Of a stretch of 64,000 bases of DNA, positions 1 to 13,000 are shown piece by piece. Made by a program: the position numbers and the translations under genes. The stretch is from Cryptomeria japonica. Lineage: Eukaryota; Streptophyta; Pinopsida; Cupressales; Cupressaceae. The notes beneath the pieces are model-generated. The model saw nothing but the letters and a program-made list of their open reading frames with translations, was not told where the DNA came from and did not search any database. The first letter of the stretch is position 1; every line of letters starts with the position of its first letter. The stretch covers positions 98,860,239-98,924,238 of the forward strand of contig NC_081413.1 in assembly GCF_030272615.1 (NCBI RefSeq), read 5' to 3'.

Positions 1-165
1 TACCATGCAACATGTCGAATTAACATAGAGAATTCACAATATCTTCAATGAAAACAATATGTCTATTACAACAAGATCTGTATAGATACCATGCAACATG
101 TTGAATTAACATAGAGAATTCACAATATCTTCAATGAAAACAATATGTCGATTACAACAAGATCT
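1..165. repeat. 86-bp-period direct duplication
   Basis: Positions 1-79 and 87-165 are the same 79-bp stretch with two mismatches (C/T and T/G), separated by 7 bp. It lies at the 3' end of the putative LTR, so it duplicates the presumed U5 and LTR end. Confidence 0.9.
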
Positions 166-480
166 TAGCAACAATCTTTGCCTTCTCCTCCTACTGTACA
201 CTAATTGCTAACTGTTGATTGCTTCTATTCTCTATTGCTCTATTCTTGTTAACCTTCACAAATGAGAGATTTGAGCCTTTTATAGTGCTCTCAATACAAT
301 TCAATGGCTCAGATTGATTCACAAATCAATGGCCAAGATCTTACAGTAAAACCCTAATTAGGGTTTGTTACAACAAACTCCATTCTGGCCAATGAAATAA
401 TTACAATATCTGGACACATGTCCATCTTTAAATGTGAACCAATGAAATATGAGGTTAGATATCTCGAGGTTTGTGCCTCC
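6..480 (-). mobile_element. Probable LTR end of a minus-strand retroelement whose body lies left of the window
   Basis: Read on the minus strand there is a TATA box (TATAAAAGG, about 275-284), followed by a transcribed-type AT/AG mix and an end in ..GTTGCA directly before TGGTA at positions 5-1, which could be the first bases of an initiator-Met PBS. The PBS is cut by the window edge and the other end of the LTR is not defined, so the limits are approximate. An 86-bp tandem duplication lies in its 3' part. Confidence 0.4.
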
Positions 481-1563
481 ATGGGTGAGTCAAGTACATT
501 GCATCTAGACATCCTGATGTGGAACCCTTTGATTGGTTGAGTGATGATTGGGATGCCACCTCAACTTGCTTGTACTTGGTAGATCAACACAAAGTGTTTG
601 AGCAATATCCCTTGACATTCAGCATCTCCAAGCTTGGTGTAATGGTGATGAAGGCATCACCTAAACATGGCCAAGCAATCCTTCTAACTTTGCTTAGTTC
701 TTCTATCTCCTTAGAAATGAAAACTATTTCCTCTTGATTATCTTTCTTGCCTTGATCTTTCTTTCCATCATCTCATTATACCTCGGATGTACTTGACCTT
801 GACCTTTTGGATTTCAAAGAAAATCAAAGCTAACTAATCGTTCTATTTACTACTCGAATAAAAAAAATTAATGAATGTAACTAATTTTCAGAATCAATAG
901 ATTAAATTAATGAGTGGAGATTTAATAAAGAATTAATGTTAGCTAAATTAGAACAAGTGATTATTTAAATACAATTAACCTAATTGAATAAACAATATTA
1001 TTTGCTACCTCTCATCTTAAAGACTTGACCATTTATTTTCCATATAATAAATCTATAAGGACGACCTTTGCAAGGTCCACCATTCAAGGTATCTCACATA
1101 GAGACACCAAGTCCCACTTAAGTTAACCCTCATTGAAGAGTGTGCAGAACGGATTTCGCAACACCCATTCGTGTTGTATCTCTTCACTTATCTTTGGGCA
1201 GCCTATTTGTGATGGTGTTGCACGCGCAATGTCTACAAGTGCACTTTATTATGCCATGTTGACCATGAAAGAGACGGCGATTGAGTACGTCAAAAAAAAA
1301 AAAGAGTAATGTGCTCATGTTCATATGTGAAAATTGGGCATGACACAAGCTGCATGTAATCAATAGCCAGGCACAATCCAAGGGAAGCCATCTACAATCA
1401 CATACCAATATTGAGCAAATAAGTGATGAACAAAGCTGTCATCGAGGAGATATTGCAACAAGAAGCATGACCAATGATATTCCTCCAAGAATTATAATAA
1501 GTCAACAAATGCTTTAACATGTCACCATCAATGCATGTGTCTTCCATAGTGCTCATGTGTGAC

Positions 1564-1705
1564 AAACACAAAACAACCAAAAGATATCAACATTATAAAG
1601 AAGAGTCTAGTGTAGGTGGTAGCAGCAATGTGATAAACATGAAACAACCAAAAGACATCAATACTGTAAAAAAGAGTGGAGTGTAGCAATAATGGAATCT
1701 GATGC
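1564..1705. repeat. 71-bp imperfect tandem duplication
   Basis: The block AAACAACCAAAAG-A-ATCAA followed by a GTAAA/ATAAA..AAGAG tail occurs at about 1571 and again at about 1642 with several mismatches. It is a simple local duplication in TEL2 intron 7. Confidence 0.7.
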
Positions 1706-3769
1706 ATGCATCATCTACCTTGGTAGCTAAGTGACTATATTGTTCAATATTCATAACAATATGATGTCCTCAAACAAGAGCTCAAAAGTTGCTGTGACTG
1801 ATTATCAATCAATGTAATCCATTCATATCAATCTTGGCAATGGGCACATGTCCAAGATTCTATAAACTATCCTTCTTCATCACCAATCAATTAGCATAGT
1901 GGCAGCCATACCAAGATGCTTGATGACAAGAATGGTGGTAGCCAGATTGAGAGCAAGAATGCTTCTATCTTGAGAATACAGATGTCAATATGGCTTTGCT
2001 ATAGCTGGTACATGCTGATTTATGTGAATGATAAGTAAAACTATTTAGTCTTCGAATAAATAAATATTTTTCATGGATTGTGTGTGGACAATTCATTGAA
2101 CTTCAACTGCATCTTAGGCTAATTAAGACCTACCATCTGGACTTACCTCAGACTGAATAGGAACAATAACACATCCATGTTTTTCATGTCCACCACAACC
2201 TGTATAATCCTTTTGTTGAAACAACATCAAACAAACACCCTATGTTTTTTTCTTAGAGTCACTAACGCCAAAACAAAGATTGCTCATTAATAAAAACCAA
2301 GGTAATCTTGAAAAGGTGCACCAAAAGAAGCAAAGGAAATATCATCAAGAACTAGAACTTCCTATTACATTTTAACTGGAAGAGAGAATTAAATCAAATT
2401 CCCCTTGTGATGAAGTGGATTCTCCACTATATCCTCCTACAGTTGCTCAAGAAATCAATTAAGCTCTTAATTTTCATCCAAGTGCTTCTCAGATACAAAC
2501 TCGGTAGTCTATTTTAAACTACTACTATCACATTTATTAGCTGCAGTTCATATTTTTCTCAACGATTGACATGTTCAGAATTTCAATCTTAATCATTCCT
2601 TAATTGAACAATTTACTTCACAAGACATCATTTAAGTTCTTGGAAACCTTAGATAGACTTGTCCTTCTCAACCAAGGCCAAAAAACTAAGTAGATTTGTC
2701 CTTCTCTACCAACTAAATTTTTTCAAAGGCCTCACATTGCCCACATTTCTCTTACAGAGGAGCCTTCCAAGAGTATCTGCAAATCTTTAGGCAATCCTAA
2801 TTTTTGGATAATAAAAATCAATGGCAATGTAGTCTAAGAAATGTAAATTATAGATGTCAAAAAGATTATTTGAACTCTTAAGAGTTAGAGAGATATTAAA
2901 TGATCAAAGACACTTCCTTGCAAATTATCCTTCTTCAGTCATAAATTTTCCTAACCTGTAAAAACAAGAAACAGTTCAATCTAGGTGATTGAAGATCCTG
3001 ACAATAGTTCAAGGACCTATAAACGCTTTGTAAAACTTTACATTAGCTAATACCCTTTCTTGCACATAGATTGAATCTGAAACTTTTCTGCAAAATGTTT
3101 CCAAAAAACACCAGGCAAAAAAAAATGATTAACTTGACTGGTTATAGCAATAGAGGAAACCTTGTTTTGCTTATAATTTTGTTATCTGAAAGTGAAATTT
3201 CACAGACAAATACTTTCTGGAAAGCTCTTAGAAAAACTAAACAGTAGTGAAGAAAAATCCAGAAATAGATAGCAAATTGTTCAGAATTATAAACAGAAGT
3301 TGTGCTGCCCTAAAATTTGAGAAGCTAATAACTTTGTACAGGGTTCCTGGTGATGGATGATATTCGTAGAAGTTATGATAATATGATGCTCAACAACCAT
3401 CTCTTTGTCAATGTTGATTGTCATAGACCTAAATTGGGAACCTTTGAACCTATCACATCAAAGTTCCCAAGGTAAAGCACTAGAGAGCTTAATTTTCACA
3501 ATTTTGTTGAAATATAAAAATGGGCATAAATGCATTTTTTTTGCGCAAGAGTGAGTGATAATTGCACTGTTTCTTCTCTGTGGCTACGATAACGGTGAAT
3601 CCTTGACTAATTTTAATTTCAATGGATACGAAGACAAACTAACTTAAGATTATGTGTCTCAAAGTCCAACTTCACAAGCAAGGGGCTATAATACCAGTAA
3701 ATACAAAAGCTGACAGGAGAGGGAAAAAGTATAAAAAATATTCAGTTAGAAAGAGAGTAAGACAGATAC

Positions 3770-4049
3770 CTGATACTTGCTTGATTCATAAATATCTTGT
3801 CAAATAATGTCCAAATCATCCAATAAGCTTCTTTGTCATCAAGATTTAAAGCAGCCATATGTCGTAGTAAAGCTTCAGTCCATCTCTCCATTGCATAGGA
3901 ATCTTTTATAGCTGTAGTGATAGCTTGCCAAAATGTCAACCCACAACCTGTCTCAACTGATTCTGTTGAAGCATGCATCACATCTTCTGCATTTATGCAT
4001 TTCCTAACATGTTGAAGAAGTGTCGGAACCATTTCAGATGCAACAATAT
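3770..4049 (-). CDS. TEL2: TEL2 exon 7
   Basis: Acceptor TTTTGTACAG ends at 4050; donor ATCAG|GTATCT starts at 3769. The 280-nt exon encodes DIVASEMVPTLLQHVRKCI, then a segment with TAIKDSYAMERWTEALLRHM and EAYWMIWTLFDKIF, consistent with consecutive HEAT helices of TEL2. It ends two bases into a codon, so a further exon must lie beyond; none was recognised before the left edge of the window. Confidence 0.85.
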
Positions 4050-7000
4050 CTGTACAAAATAGTTTAAGTGTAAAAATGTCTCCCACGTTACATCATATTA
4101 GAGATAGTGTTTAAGTGAAACCAAGAAAAAATCCTTATCGAATCTTTAGAGGTTGTTCTGTATAGAAGACCTATGAATCTAAATAAAAGACAAAAAAATG
4201 ATTTATTCACTACAGAATCACAATTAAAATGTTTGAAATTGCAGGATTCTTTTAAGGAGATCAAAATCTTACCAAGCTCAATCATTAGCTGTCTTGGCAA
4301 TTGTTAAACAAAGTCAATGCAAGAGACTAATCACACTGTAGGCATTGAACCCCACTTTCATGTTCACCTTTAGCATGTACTCAATGAGCATAAATCAAAA
4401 CTAATATCGTATATTATTCATCTTATGTGATTGTGTCCCTTATAATAATCATAATGTGTCTGCATCGTTTACAAGATGTAATTGCAAAAACACCTAATTT
4501 CATCACGTTTGTTTTAACTTATATACATGCTCATTTTTTGCATCACCAAAAATATTCCACTACAGTTGTATGCAAATGTCGAAGCTCACGCTGTACATCA
4601 ACACCAATTTTCCACTACAGTTGTATGCAAAATAACTCTATTACATGTTTCTATACTGCTGATCCATTCTTAGCGGTGCTGATCCTTCTCCCCCTTTTCC
4701 TCATCATGGTCCTCACTCTTTTATATCTTGACAGTCCCTTTGAAGAGAGACAACTGCTTTGGAGATGGCTGCTCTGCTAGAAAGGTCATACCCCTTTCTT
4801 AATCGTTGTCCCCATTCATTCCTTAACCTGCCTAAGAATCTGTAACCGCTGAGTTCATTAGTTGATGCTTATGCAAATTGCTAGAATGACTTAATTGTTG
4901 AGTTTATTAGTTTCTGCTTGTACGTTGGCTAGTGTTAACCCTTGATCACTGGCTCCTAAGAATATAAAATTTATGATGTCTTATAAATAAGACAAATTTT
5001 CTGTTGATTAGAATAAAGTTTATATTACTTCTTGGGTGGGGGCATGACAGTCCACCCTTCCCAAGATTGCTTGCCCTCAAGCAATTTTGAATTTGAAGAT
5101 TTCACCTCCTTTAATTTGAATGTGAGTTATAACCAATAGTTAGAAACTGGCAAGATTTAATTTACGACAAGTTTTCTCTCATCAATTGTAATCGTAGGAA
5201 CTGTTTGGTTGGCCCTAGGGATATCTAATCGAGACAAAGCAAGGGCGAACTTCCCATATACTGAGAAGAGGATTAGAACCATGACACACATCTATGATCT
5301 CAATTGTGAGATCATCATGTTGACTATACCTTATAAAATGGAGACCTTTATGAATTAGTTCACTGAATCTCATTGTTTGTATGGTAGTCGTACCCTAACA
5401 CAATTGTTCGAGAGAGGGTAAAATGTTATAACATTTGTAAAGAAGGTTGATATCATTCCGCACGACTATATTCAGTCATGCTCTGTACAATTCCTGAATA
5501 TGATTTTAGTGATGTTTCTCAACATGTGATAAGTATCGTTACTTATGACTGCAGCAGTGAGGAAACTCTAAATGATGTTTTATTACATACGGTACATGAT
5601 AAGTATACATATATGTCTAGGTTTCTTGCTTTATGAGTTGTTGGATGGTTATGTCTAAGTCAATAGATCTTTGACAATTGGTGAGATAAATTTCGCAAAA
5701 TTGTGTAGGGTCCGCATCATTTATAACAAAAGTTTGTTCCAAATAGGTTTAGAAGATGCTGTGTGTGATAACTCATTTTGATAACAATACTGTCCATATA
5801 AAGACTGTTTGATACTTACTGAATTTCATGTTGATACCTATAACATGACAGAATTGCCATCTAACTTGGAGACTAAGATGTCTAGCTATGGAGAAGAGTT
5901 TGGAAATGCCCAATAACTTCCCTGTATGTATGACAACAAATTCTATAAGCTTAAGGTTTCAACCAGGGGGGTTTCAAGAGGGGACTACTAAGTCCTGTGT
6001 TGTAAACTTGTCACGGGTGTTCTCAAGAGAATGGTACTGTTATTATAGCCTGCCCCTCACATGATTTTATGGCTATTGCATTGTCTATCATGGATATATT
6101 GTGAGTGGTTATTATTCTCAACACATCTACCTATTATACTTATTAAGTTCTTACACCCTCACTTTATGGTGCTTGAACATTAGTATTTTCTACATTCTAC
6201 CTTCCTATCCTCTGGCATACACCCTATATTGTCTTTACTAGTGTCTTCTCAATTTTATTTGTAGACAGAAGTGTCTTGATAATCCAAAACATGCAGCCTA
6301 TTTTAATTTGGATTGCACAAATATATCCTTTGAAACATTTATAAGCACTCATAAAACACTCGTGGAATAATCTTGTTGGGAGACGCATCAAGCATAAAGT
6401 GTATACATAGTGAAGCAGCCATGCTAAAACACATTAGACATGAATCAAGCATGTAAAGCATGAGGTATGCATAAGGCACAAATCATACACACGAATACAT
6501 GTAGAGCATGAAGTATGCACACGAATACACATAAAGCGTAAACATAAGGATTGAATCATACGCATGAATATATATGAATACATGTAAGGCATGAACCATA
6601 TACGCAATGCATAAAGTAGGAAGTATACATATGAATACACTAAGGCATGAACCATATACACGCAATGTGTAAAGTAGGAAGTATACATATGAATACACTA
6701 AGGCATGAACCATATACATGAATACACATAGTGTATGAATTTACTTAAGGCATTAAGCATACATGTGAATACACAGAGCATAAAGCATGAATTCACTTAA
6801 GGTGTGAAACATACACATGAATACACGTAGTGCATAAAGCATGAAGTATAACATGAACACACTTGAAGCATAAAGCATACATGTGAATACACGTAATGCA
6901 TAAAGAATGAAGTACACACACAAATACACTCGAAGCATGAAGCATACATGTGAATATACGTACCACATAAACACACTTGAAGCATGAGACACACGTGAAT

Positions 7001-10000
7001 ACAAGTAGTGCAGACATATGAATTCAATTAGGTCATGAAGCATACATGTAGCACATGAAGTATACACATGAATACACTTAAAACATGAGGCATACATGTA
7101 TAAAGCAAGAAGTATACACATGAATACACTTAAAGCATGGATCATACATGTAGCACATAAAGAATGAAGCATAAAGCAATATAGATACATGCAAGACACA
7201 AAGCATAAATACATGTAAGACGTGAAGCAATATGTAAGGCATAAAGCATCCACATAAGGCATGAAGTATCAATTCACATAGGGCATGAAGCCATAACAAT
7301 AGATTCAATACACGCCAAGCATGAAGCATACATTTGAAAGGCACACACATATGGGAGTGCAATGTTGACCTATTTGATTTTAATCCTCTTAAGAATAGTT
7401 AACCCTAATTGTATGGTGGTTAAGTAGGTTTGTCCTACAGGCTGGCAGGAACGGTGTTGTGATACCATTCGTAATGTCCCCTTACTGAATCACTCTCTAT
7501 TTTGCCCTAAATTCACAAAATCAAATGAAACAAGGCATATAATATAGTTAAGGATACATTTCTTTACCTAGGAATAAGATGAACCAATTCTATTCTAGAA
7601 GCCTGCAATCAATTAGGTAACATTGCAAACACAGTTCATGAAATAAATCTATTATTATTGCAAGGAAATCATATATTCATCGTTACACAGAAAGTCTGAT
7701 TTGTATGTGAATCTCAGTCATAAAAGATATGGAACAAGGAAGCATGGTTGGGTTCCTTAAGACAACCATTCTCTCCCTTCATGCCATCCCCCTCCAATCT
7801 TCCATCGCTGAAGAATCTTGGGTTCATCAACAATCTCTCAACGTAGGGGTTAGAAGAGAAATTGCAATAGGGTGCCCTTAGCCGTTCTCTCCTTTTCATA
7901 GTCTAATAGGGCGCCCTAATAGCTGTTCTACCTACTTGCCACTGTAGCAGGGTGCCCTAAGTTGTTCTCCCTTAATGCAGATTTCCTTCCTTCCCTTTGG
8001 TGACAGACTCTTGCAGTGTTATATGTATATTTTAATGATTATCAATATATAACAGATATGTGCAATAAATTCATATATGAAACTAAATAACATTCTCTAC
8101 ATTACCACAGTGGTTTGGAATAAAATATTATATTCTGATCTGATTATTAAAGTGTTCAGTGTTCTGTATTCATCTCTAATGTTTGATGCTAATATTCCTT
8201 ATGATGTATTTTGATTGATTGCTGATATATTAAGAAAAGAGCTTCTTTGTGAATAAGAATAGAGCTGCTTTGTGAATATTCATGCTTGTTCCTATCTGCT
8301 CTTCCCAGATTAACTCTTCTGATCATATCTGCCTGATCACTTATGTATATATATATTAGAAGCTGATCCGTTCTTAGCAGTGCTGATCCTCGTCCTCCCC
8401 CTTTTCCTCATCGTGGCCCTCACTCCTTTATATCTTGATGTCCCTTTGAAGAGAGACAACCGCTTTGGAGGTGGCTGCTCTATTCGAAAGGTCATACCCC
8501 TTTCTTAATCGTGTCCCTTCAATGATATCTCCTTACCAAGTATTGCCCCTAATTATTCCTTAATCCGAATCCTTAATCGCTGAGTTCATTAGTTGATGCT
8601 TATGTGATTTGCTAGAATGTCTTAATTGTTGAGTTTATTAATTTTTTCTTGTGTGTTGGCTAGTGTTAACCCTAGATTGCTGCCTCCTATGAATCTAAAA
8701 TTTGTGATGTCTTATAACAACAATCTTTACTTTTTCAAACTTAATACCATAGACTTATCAATCACATAATAGCAACATAAGATGCAACAATTATGCAACA
8801 CAAGGAAAACATGAGATTTACATAGAAACCCTTACGGGAGAAAACCACAGCAAAATATTGCTTTATATATAGAAACTTTTTACAATCTTTGTAGGCACCA
8901 ACCTACAGGGGACACCAATCCCCTCATTTAGTAGGCACCAAACTGTTGGAGGCACCATCCTCACTGCTTGATCACCAACTCAATAAGAGACATCAATCTC
9001 ATTGCTATGAGGCACCAACCTCCAATTTTTGCTTCAAATCAGATAAAAGATCTGCTCCAAATCTGATTCAACTCCTGCACGAAATCTGTTCCAAAATATG
9101 CTTCAATGCTGCTCATAAATCTGCCATAATTTAACTCATATATCTGCTTATGAAATCTTCATAAAATCTGCCTTCTATTTGTTTTCTTCTTTCACAAGTC
9201 TGCTACAATTTGCATCAACAATTTTCTCCTAAACTCCTTTCAAATCTGCTCATACACTCTTCAACAAGCTGTATTTACACATCTTACAATTATCTCCACT
9301 ATATATCTTCAACACCCTTCATACTATATAACTTGATATGTCTTTTGCTACTTTCTTCATTTTATTTCTCCAGATCTGCTTAAATCTGCTCTTATTCACT
9401 TCATTATTCTATTGATACTTTCTTCATATATTCTGATATAAATCTGAATTGTCCTTTTTATTCTCTGCTGTAGATCCGCTTGTTATTGGAGTGATCTCCC
9501 TTTTTGTACACTTCTCAATCTTACTTCCCATTCTCTTTTTATATCTTCATATCTGTATGAAGAGACGCATCTCTTTGAGAAAATAGCAACCTTTTGAAAG
9601 AATATGACTTTATGTTAACCCCGCCCTCATAATGATAATCATTGTTCCTTATGATTGGTGCCCCTTATCATATTAAACTTCCCATTCTCTTTTTATATCT
9701 TCATATCTGTATGAAGAGACGCGTCTCTTTGAGAAAATAGCAACCTTTTGAAAGAATATGACTTTATGTTAACCCCGCCCTCATAATGATAATCATTGTT
9801 CCTTATGATTGGTGCCCCTTATCATATTAATTATTGCTTTAAACAGATCATTGTCTTTATTTTGCTGCCTTCTGACTATCATTACTTCTTAATATTAATC
9901 GCTGCATATTCAATAGTCATATGTTTACTTATAATCGCTGCTCTTTCTTTCTTTCTTTTTGTCTTACTCTTATTTTGTCTTGTCTAGTTTTTGTCTTATA

Positions 10001-13000
10001 TGACTTTTGTCATATAATACTTTGTCTTACTACCTTTAATGATTCCTTCACAAATTCTTAACCGTAGCCTTCTGTATTGACTTTGGCACTAAAATGTGGT
10101 CAGTTAGCTTTGATAAAAAGCAATTTAGATAACTACAAATTAGTTAATTATTCCTTTGGCAATTAGTAATTCTTTCTGATTGTTCTCATTGATCTTTCTT
10201 ATTCTAGCTTTAGCTATTTCTTGTTGCCACTACGTTGTCTAATTTACCTCAAATAGACTTCTTTTCATTTTGGTAAGGTGAGCATAATGCCTTTCCTCAT
10301 ATGTATCAAGCTTTCTATCTACACTTCGGTGATTGTGATTCCATTCTTCTTCCCTAAAGCAGCCATTTTGTTCACTGTCATATATGTCATGTATGGCTGT
10401 AGTTTTACCAAGCAAGTCTTTTCAACAAGAATGTCAATTTTTTTCTTTAAGTTCTTGTGCCAAAGAAATTCTAACATTTTTGACCAATACTAGAAATAGG
10501 TAAGTTGTGCATTTCATGTAAATTTTGTTTAGTATTGATTGGTATTCTCCTTGTCAAATCATCTTCAGTGGAAACCTTTATTTGATATTGGTTATCTTGT
10601 GTGCCTCCCACATTGTTATGATTATCACATAAGTCTGAAATCGCAAGTAAAGAGACCAAACCAAATCACCATTGTGTTCTATATGACAGTTCAAATCTCT
10701 TGTAAGTTGATCAATGTATTGGCATCACAACCTTTGTGCAAGTATTATTTGAAGCATGTGCAGCACCTGTAACCTGGTCCATTGCAGTTTCTAAATTTTG
10801 CTCCAATTGCTGCTCATCAGTATTGTTGGTGTAAATTATGAGCAGCAATATGTAGAAACTTAATTTTTCTACATTATTGTTGGTGTAAATTATGAGCAGC
10901 AAAAATGTAAATTATGTTTCTAAATTTTGCTCCAATTGCTGCTCATCGGTATTAATTTTTTATTTTTACAAACAAATCCAGATCTAATTGGGAAAAAAAA
11001 TGGGTTAGGTTAGGGTTTGGGAGAAGTAGAAAAATAGCTGCAAATATCAAAAAACCCTGAAACCCTAAAATTCCCAATTTAATCATGATTTGTGATTTAA
11101 TTGTGGTTTTTGTGGTCAAAACCATGGACCATGCCCTAATGAGAAACTGATGATTTTCTTCTGCAAAAAATAATTTTTGGGGCCAATTTCCAAGTTCTTG
11201 TAAGAAACCATGATTTTTTATCTTTTTTTCCCACCTTTTGCATCTATGATTGCAGCTTCCACCTGCTATCATTGCATCTGGTTTGAAACCCCTAATCGAA
11301 TAGTTTAAGCAGCTTCTTGGAAAGAGTGCAACCAAGGTCCAAATGTAGACTCCTTGCATTTATGGAGAGACCCACCAGTGGACTATTGGAGAGTGCTAAA
11401 TGAAAAAAAAATGAATGATTTGTATTGTCAACATACATCTGATGTGATTGTTTTTGCTCAATTTTTGCAACACAACCAAAACTCCATTAAAATTAGAATT
11501 GCTGAAACAAAACCATTACATGTTTTTGCACCACTTCCAATATTGCAGTCATTGACCAAGGATACATCCAGTATTTCGTCAATCTAAATGTTCCAGAACT
11601 GAAAAGGATGGGAAATGCTAAACCCAATTTGTACAAATGTGGTAAACACCTTGAATCAATCTATTTCAGGGCAAGCAGAGGACATCAAGCTTGAGGAGTG
11701 ACATTGGAGTACATGGCTCATCATGTACTGCTTTTAAGATAAATTAACGTTTCATTTTCAGTGATGGTCAAGTCATCCTCATGGGCTCCTGTCTCAAAAA
11801 AAGATACATTTAATCTTCCACTGATTAGACTTTATGTTATGAAGTGTTTTCAATCCCTTTGCCCAATGGATAAGGCATTAGACTAGGATTTTGCTTCACC
11901 AATTGATCTTCATGTATCATCAAGTGACCTAAGGGTCTTATTGTCACATTAATTGATCAAAAGTGTAGGGAAGTATTACCATATACTTGGTGTCATCAAA
12001 AGGGTTCACTTTAATTTATAATTTTATATATGTATTTTGACATAGTTTGATTTATTTAATTCTTTTTGGAATTAATAAACTATAAAAGTGTGCAAAGCTA
12101 TTTCATTTATGTACCAAGGACATATAAAACTTGTAATTTGTAATTTTTCTTACCATGTACTAGTTTTCATCCAAAAGATCCACTTTGAATTGTATTTGTC
12201 TTCACACATAATTAGATTTATTTAATTATTTTTGGAATTAATATATTATATAAGTGTGCAAAGCTATTTTATTCACATGCTACGGACATGAAAAAATTGT
12301 AATTTGTAATTAAGGGTGCAACTAGTGAAAAATGTGGAAAATGTCACACAGTATCCTACGCCATATAAAGAAAAGCAAAAGTGGGGAGTAATTATCAATC
12401 TGGGCATTCAATAAATGCAAATCTTGGCATGCAACTTGAATTTTCAACTACAGATTCAGCTATCAACAAGGAAAGTGCATAATAAGAGTTATTCCTTCTG
12501 TTTCTAAAGATGGCTTATGACAAAACTTGTCAAGCTAGAGCCCAATTCAAGTGGAGGACATATCCACTCAACAACTTTGAACGGGCAAGTTAAACAAGAA
12601 AGAGATTGGAAAATGATATTGTAAGCATAGATAAAATAGAACTAAGGATGAAATTTAAGATGACAAAGTTGAAGAAAACAAGACAGATGTAAGCCAAAAG
12701 CTATCGCCATGAATGAGCTCATATACATACAACCAAAGTTTTAAAACTCAGACTCGGCAAACCAAAAAATTGGACTCGGACTCGGACTCGTGACCACATT
12801 AGGCTTGCCATTATGTCACAAAAACATTGTGACCACGTAATAAATTGATAATGAATGACACTGTCACCTCATTAGCACTAAAATTTCATGCAATGGTTAG
12901 CCACCAAAGTGGGCTTCAACATCCTCACTGCATCATGTCAGACTGCCTGTACATATGGTTCATACTTGAATCAATATTTTATAATTGTATATGATATTAT

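Larger units (their letters stand above)
1..3769. other. Start of TEL2 intron 7; mostly non-coding
   Basis: No coding exon was recognised. The left 0.5 kb is LTR-like (separate entry). Around 560-800 the minus strand has a short coding-like remnant (with EEIVFISKEIEELSKV) that breaks within 80 codons and that I do not recognise. A 71-bp tandem duplication lies at 1564-1705. The rest is AT-rich sequence without visible structure. Confidence 0.6.

Noticed and set aside
2130-2240. Minus-strand run with CGGHEKHGCVIVPIQSEV and a GTAAGT nearby
   Set aside because: Tested as TEL2 exon 8 or a zinc knuckle; it fits neither the TEL2 sequence expected there nor the CCHC spacing.
6386-7340. Repeat array considered as CRISPR
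   Set aside because: Units are contiguous and degenerate with no unique spacers; the genome is eukaryotic.
6434-7362. Several overlapping minus-strand frames of 74-169 codons
   Set aside because: Produced by the minisatellite period; composition (Cys, Tyr, Met, Phe, His) is low-complexity.
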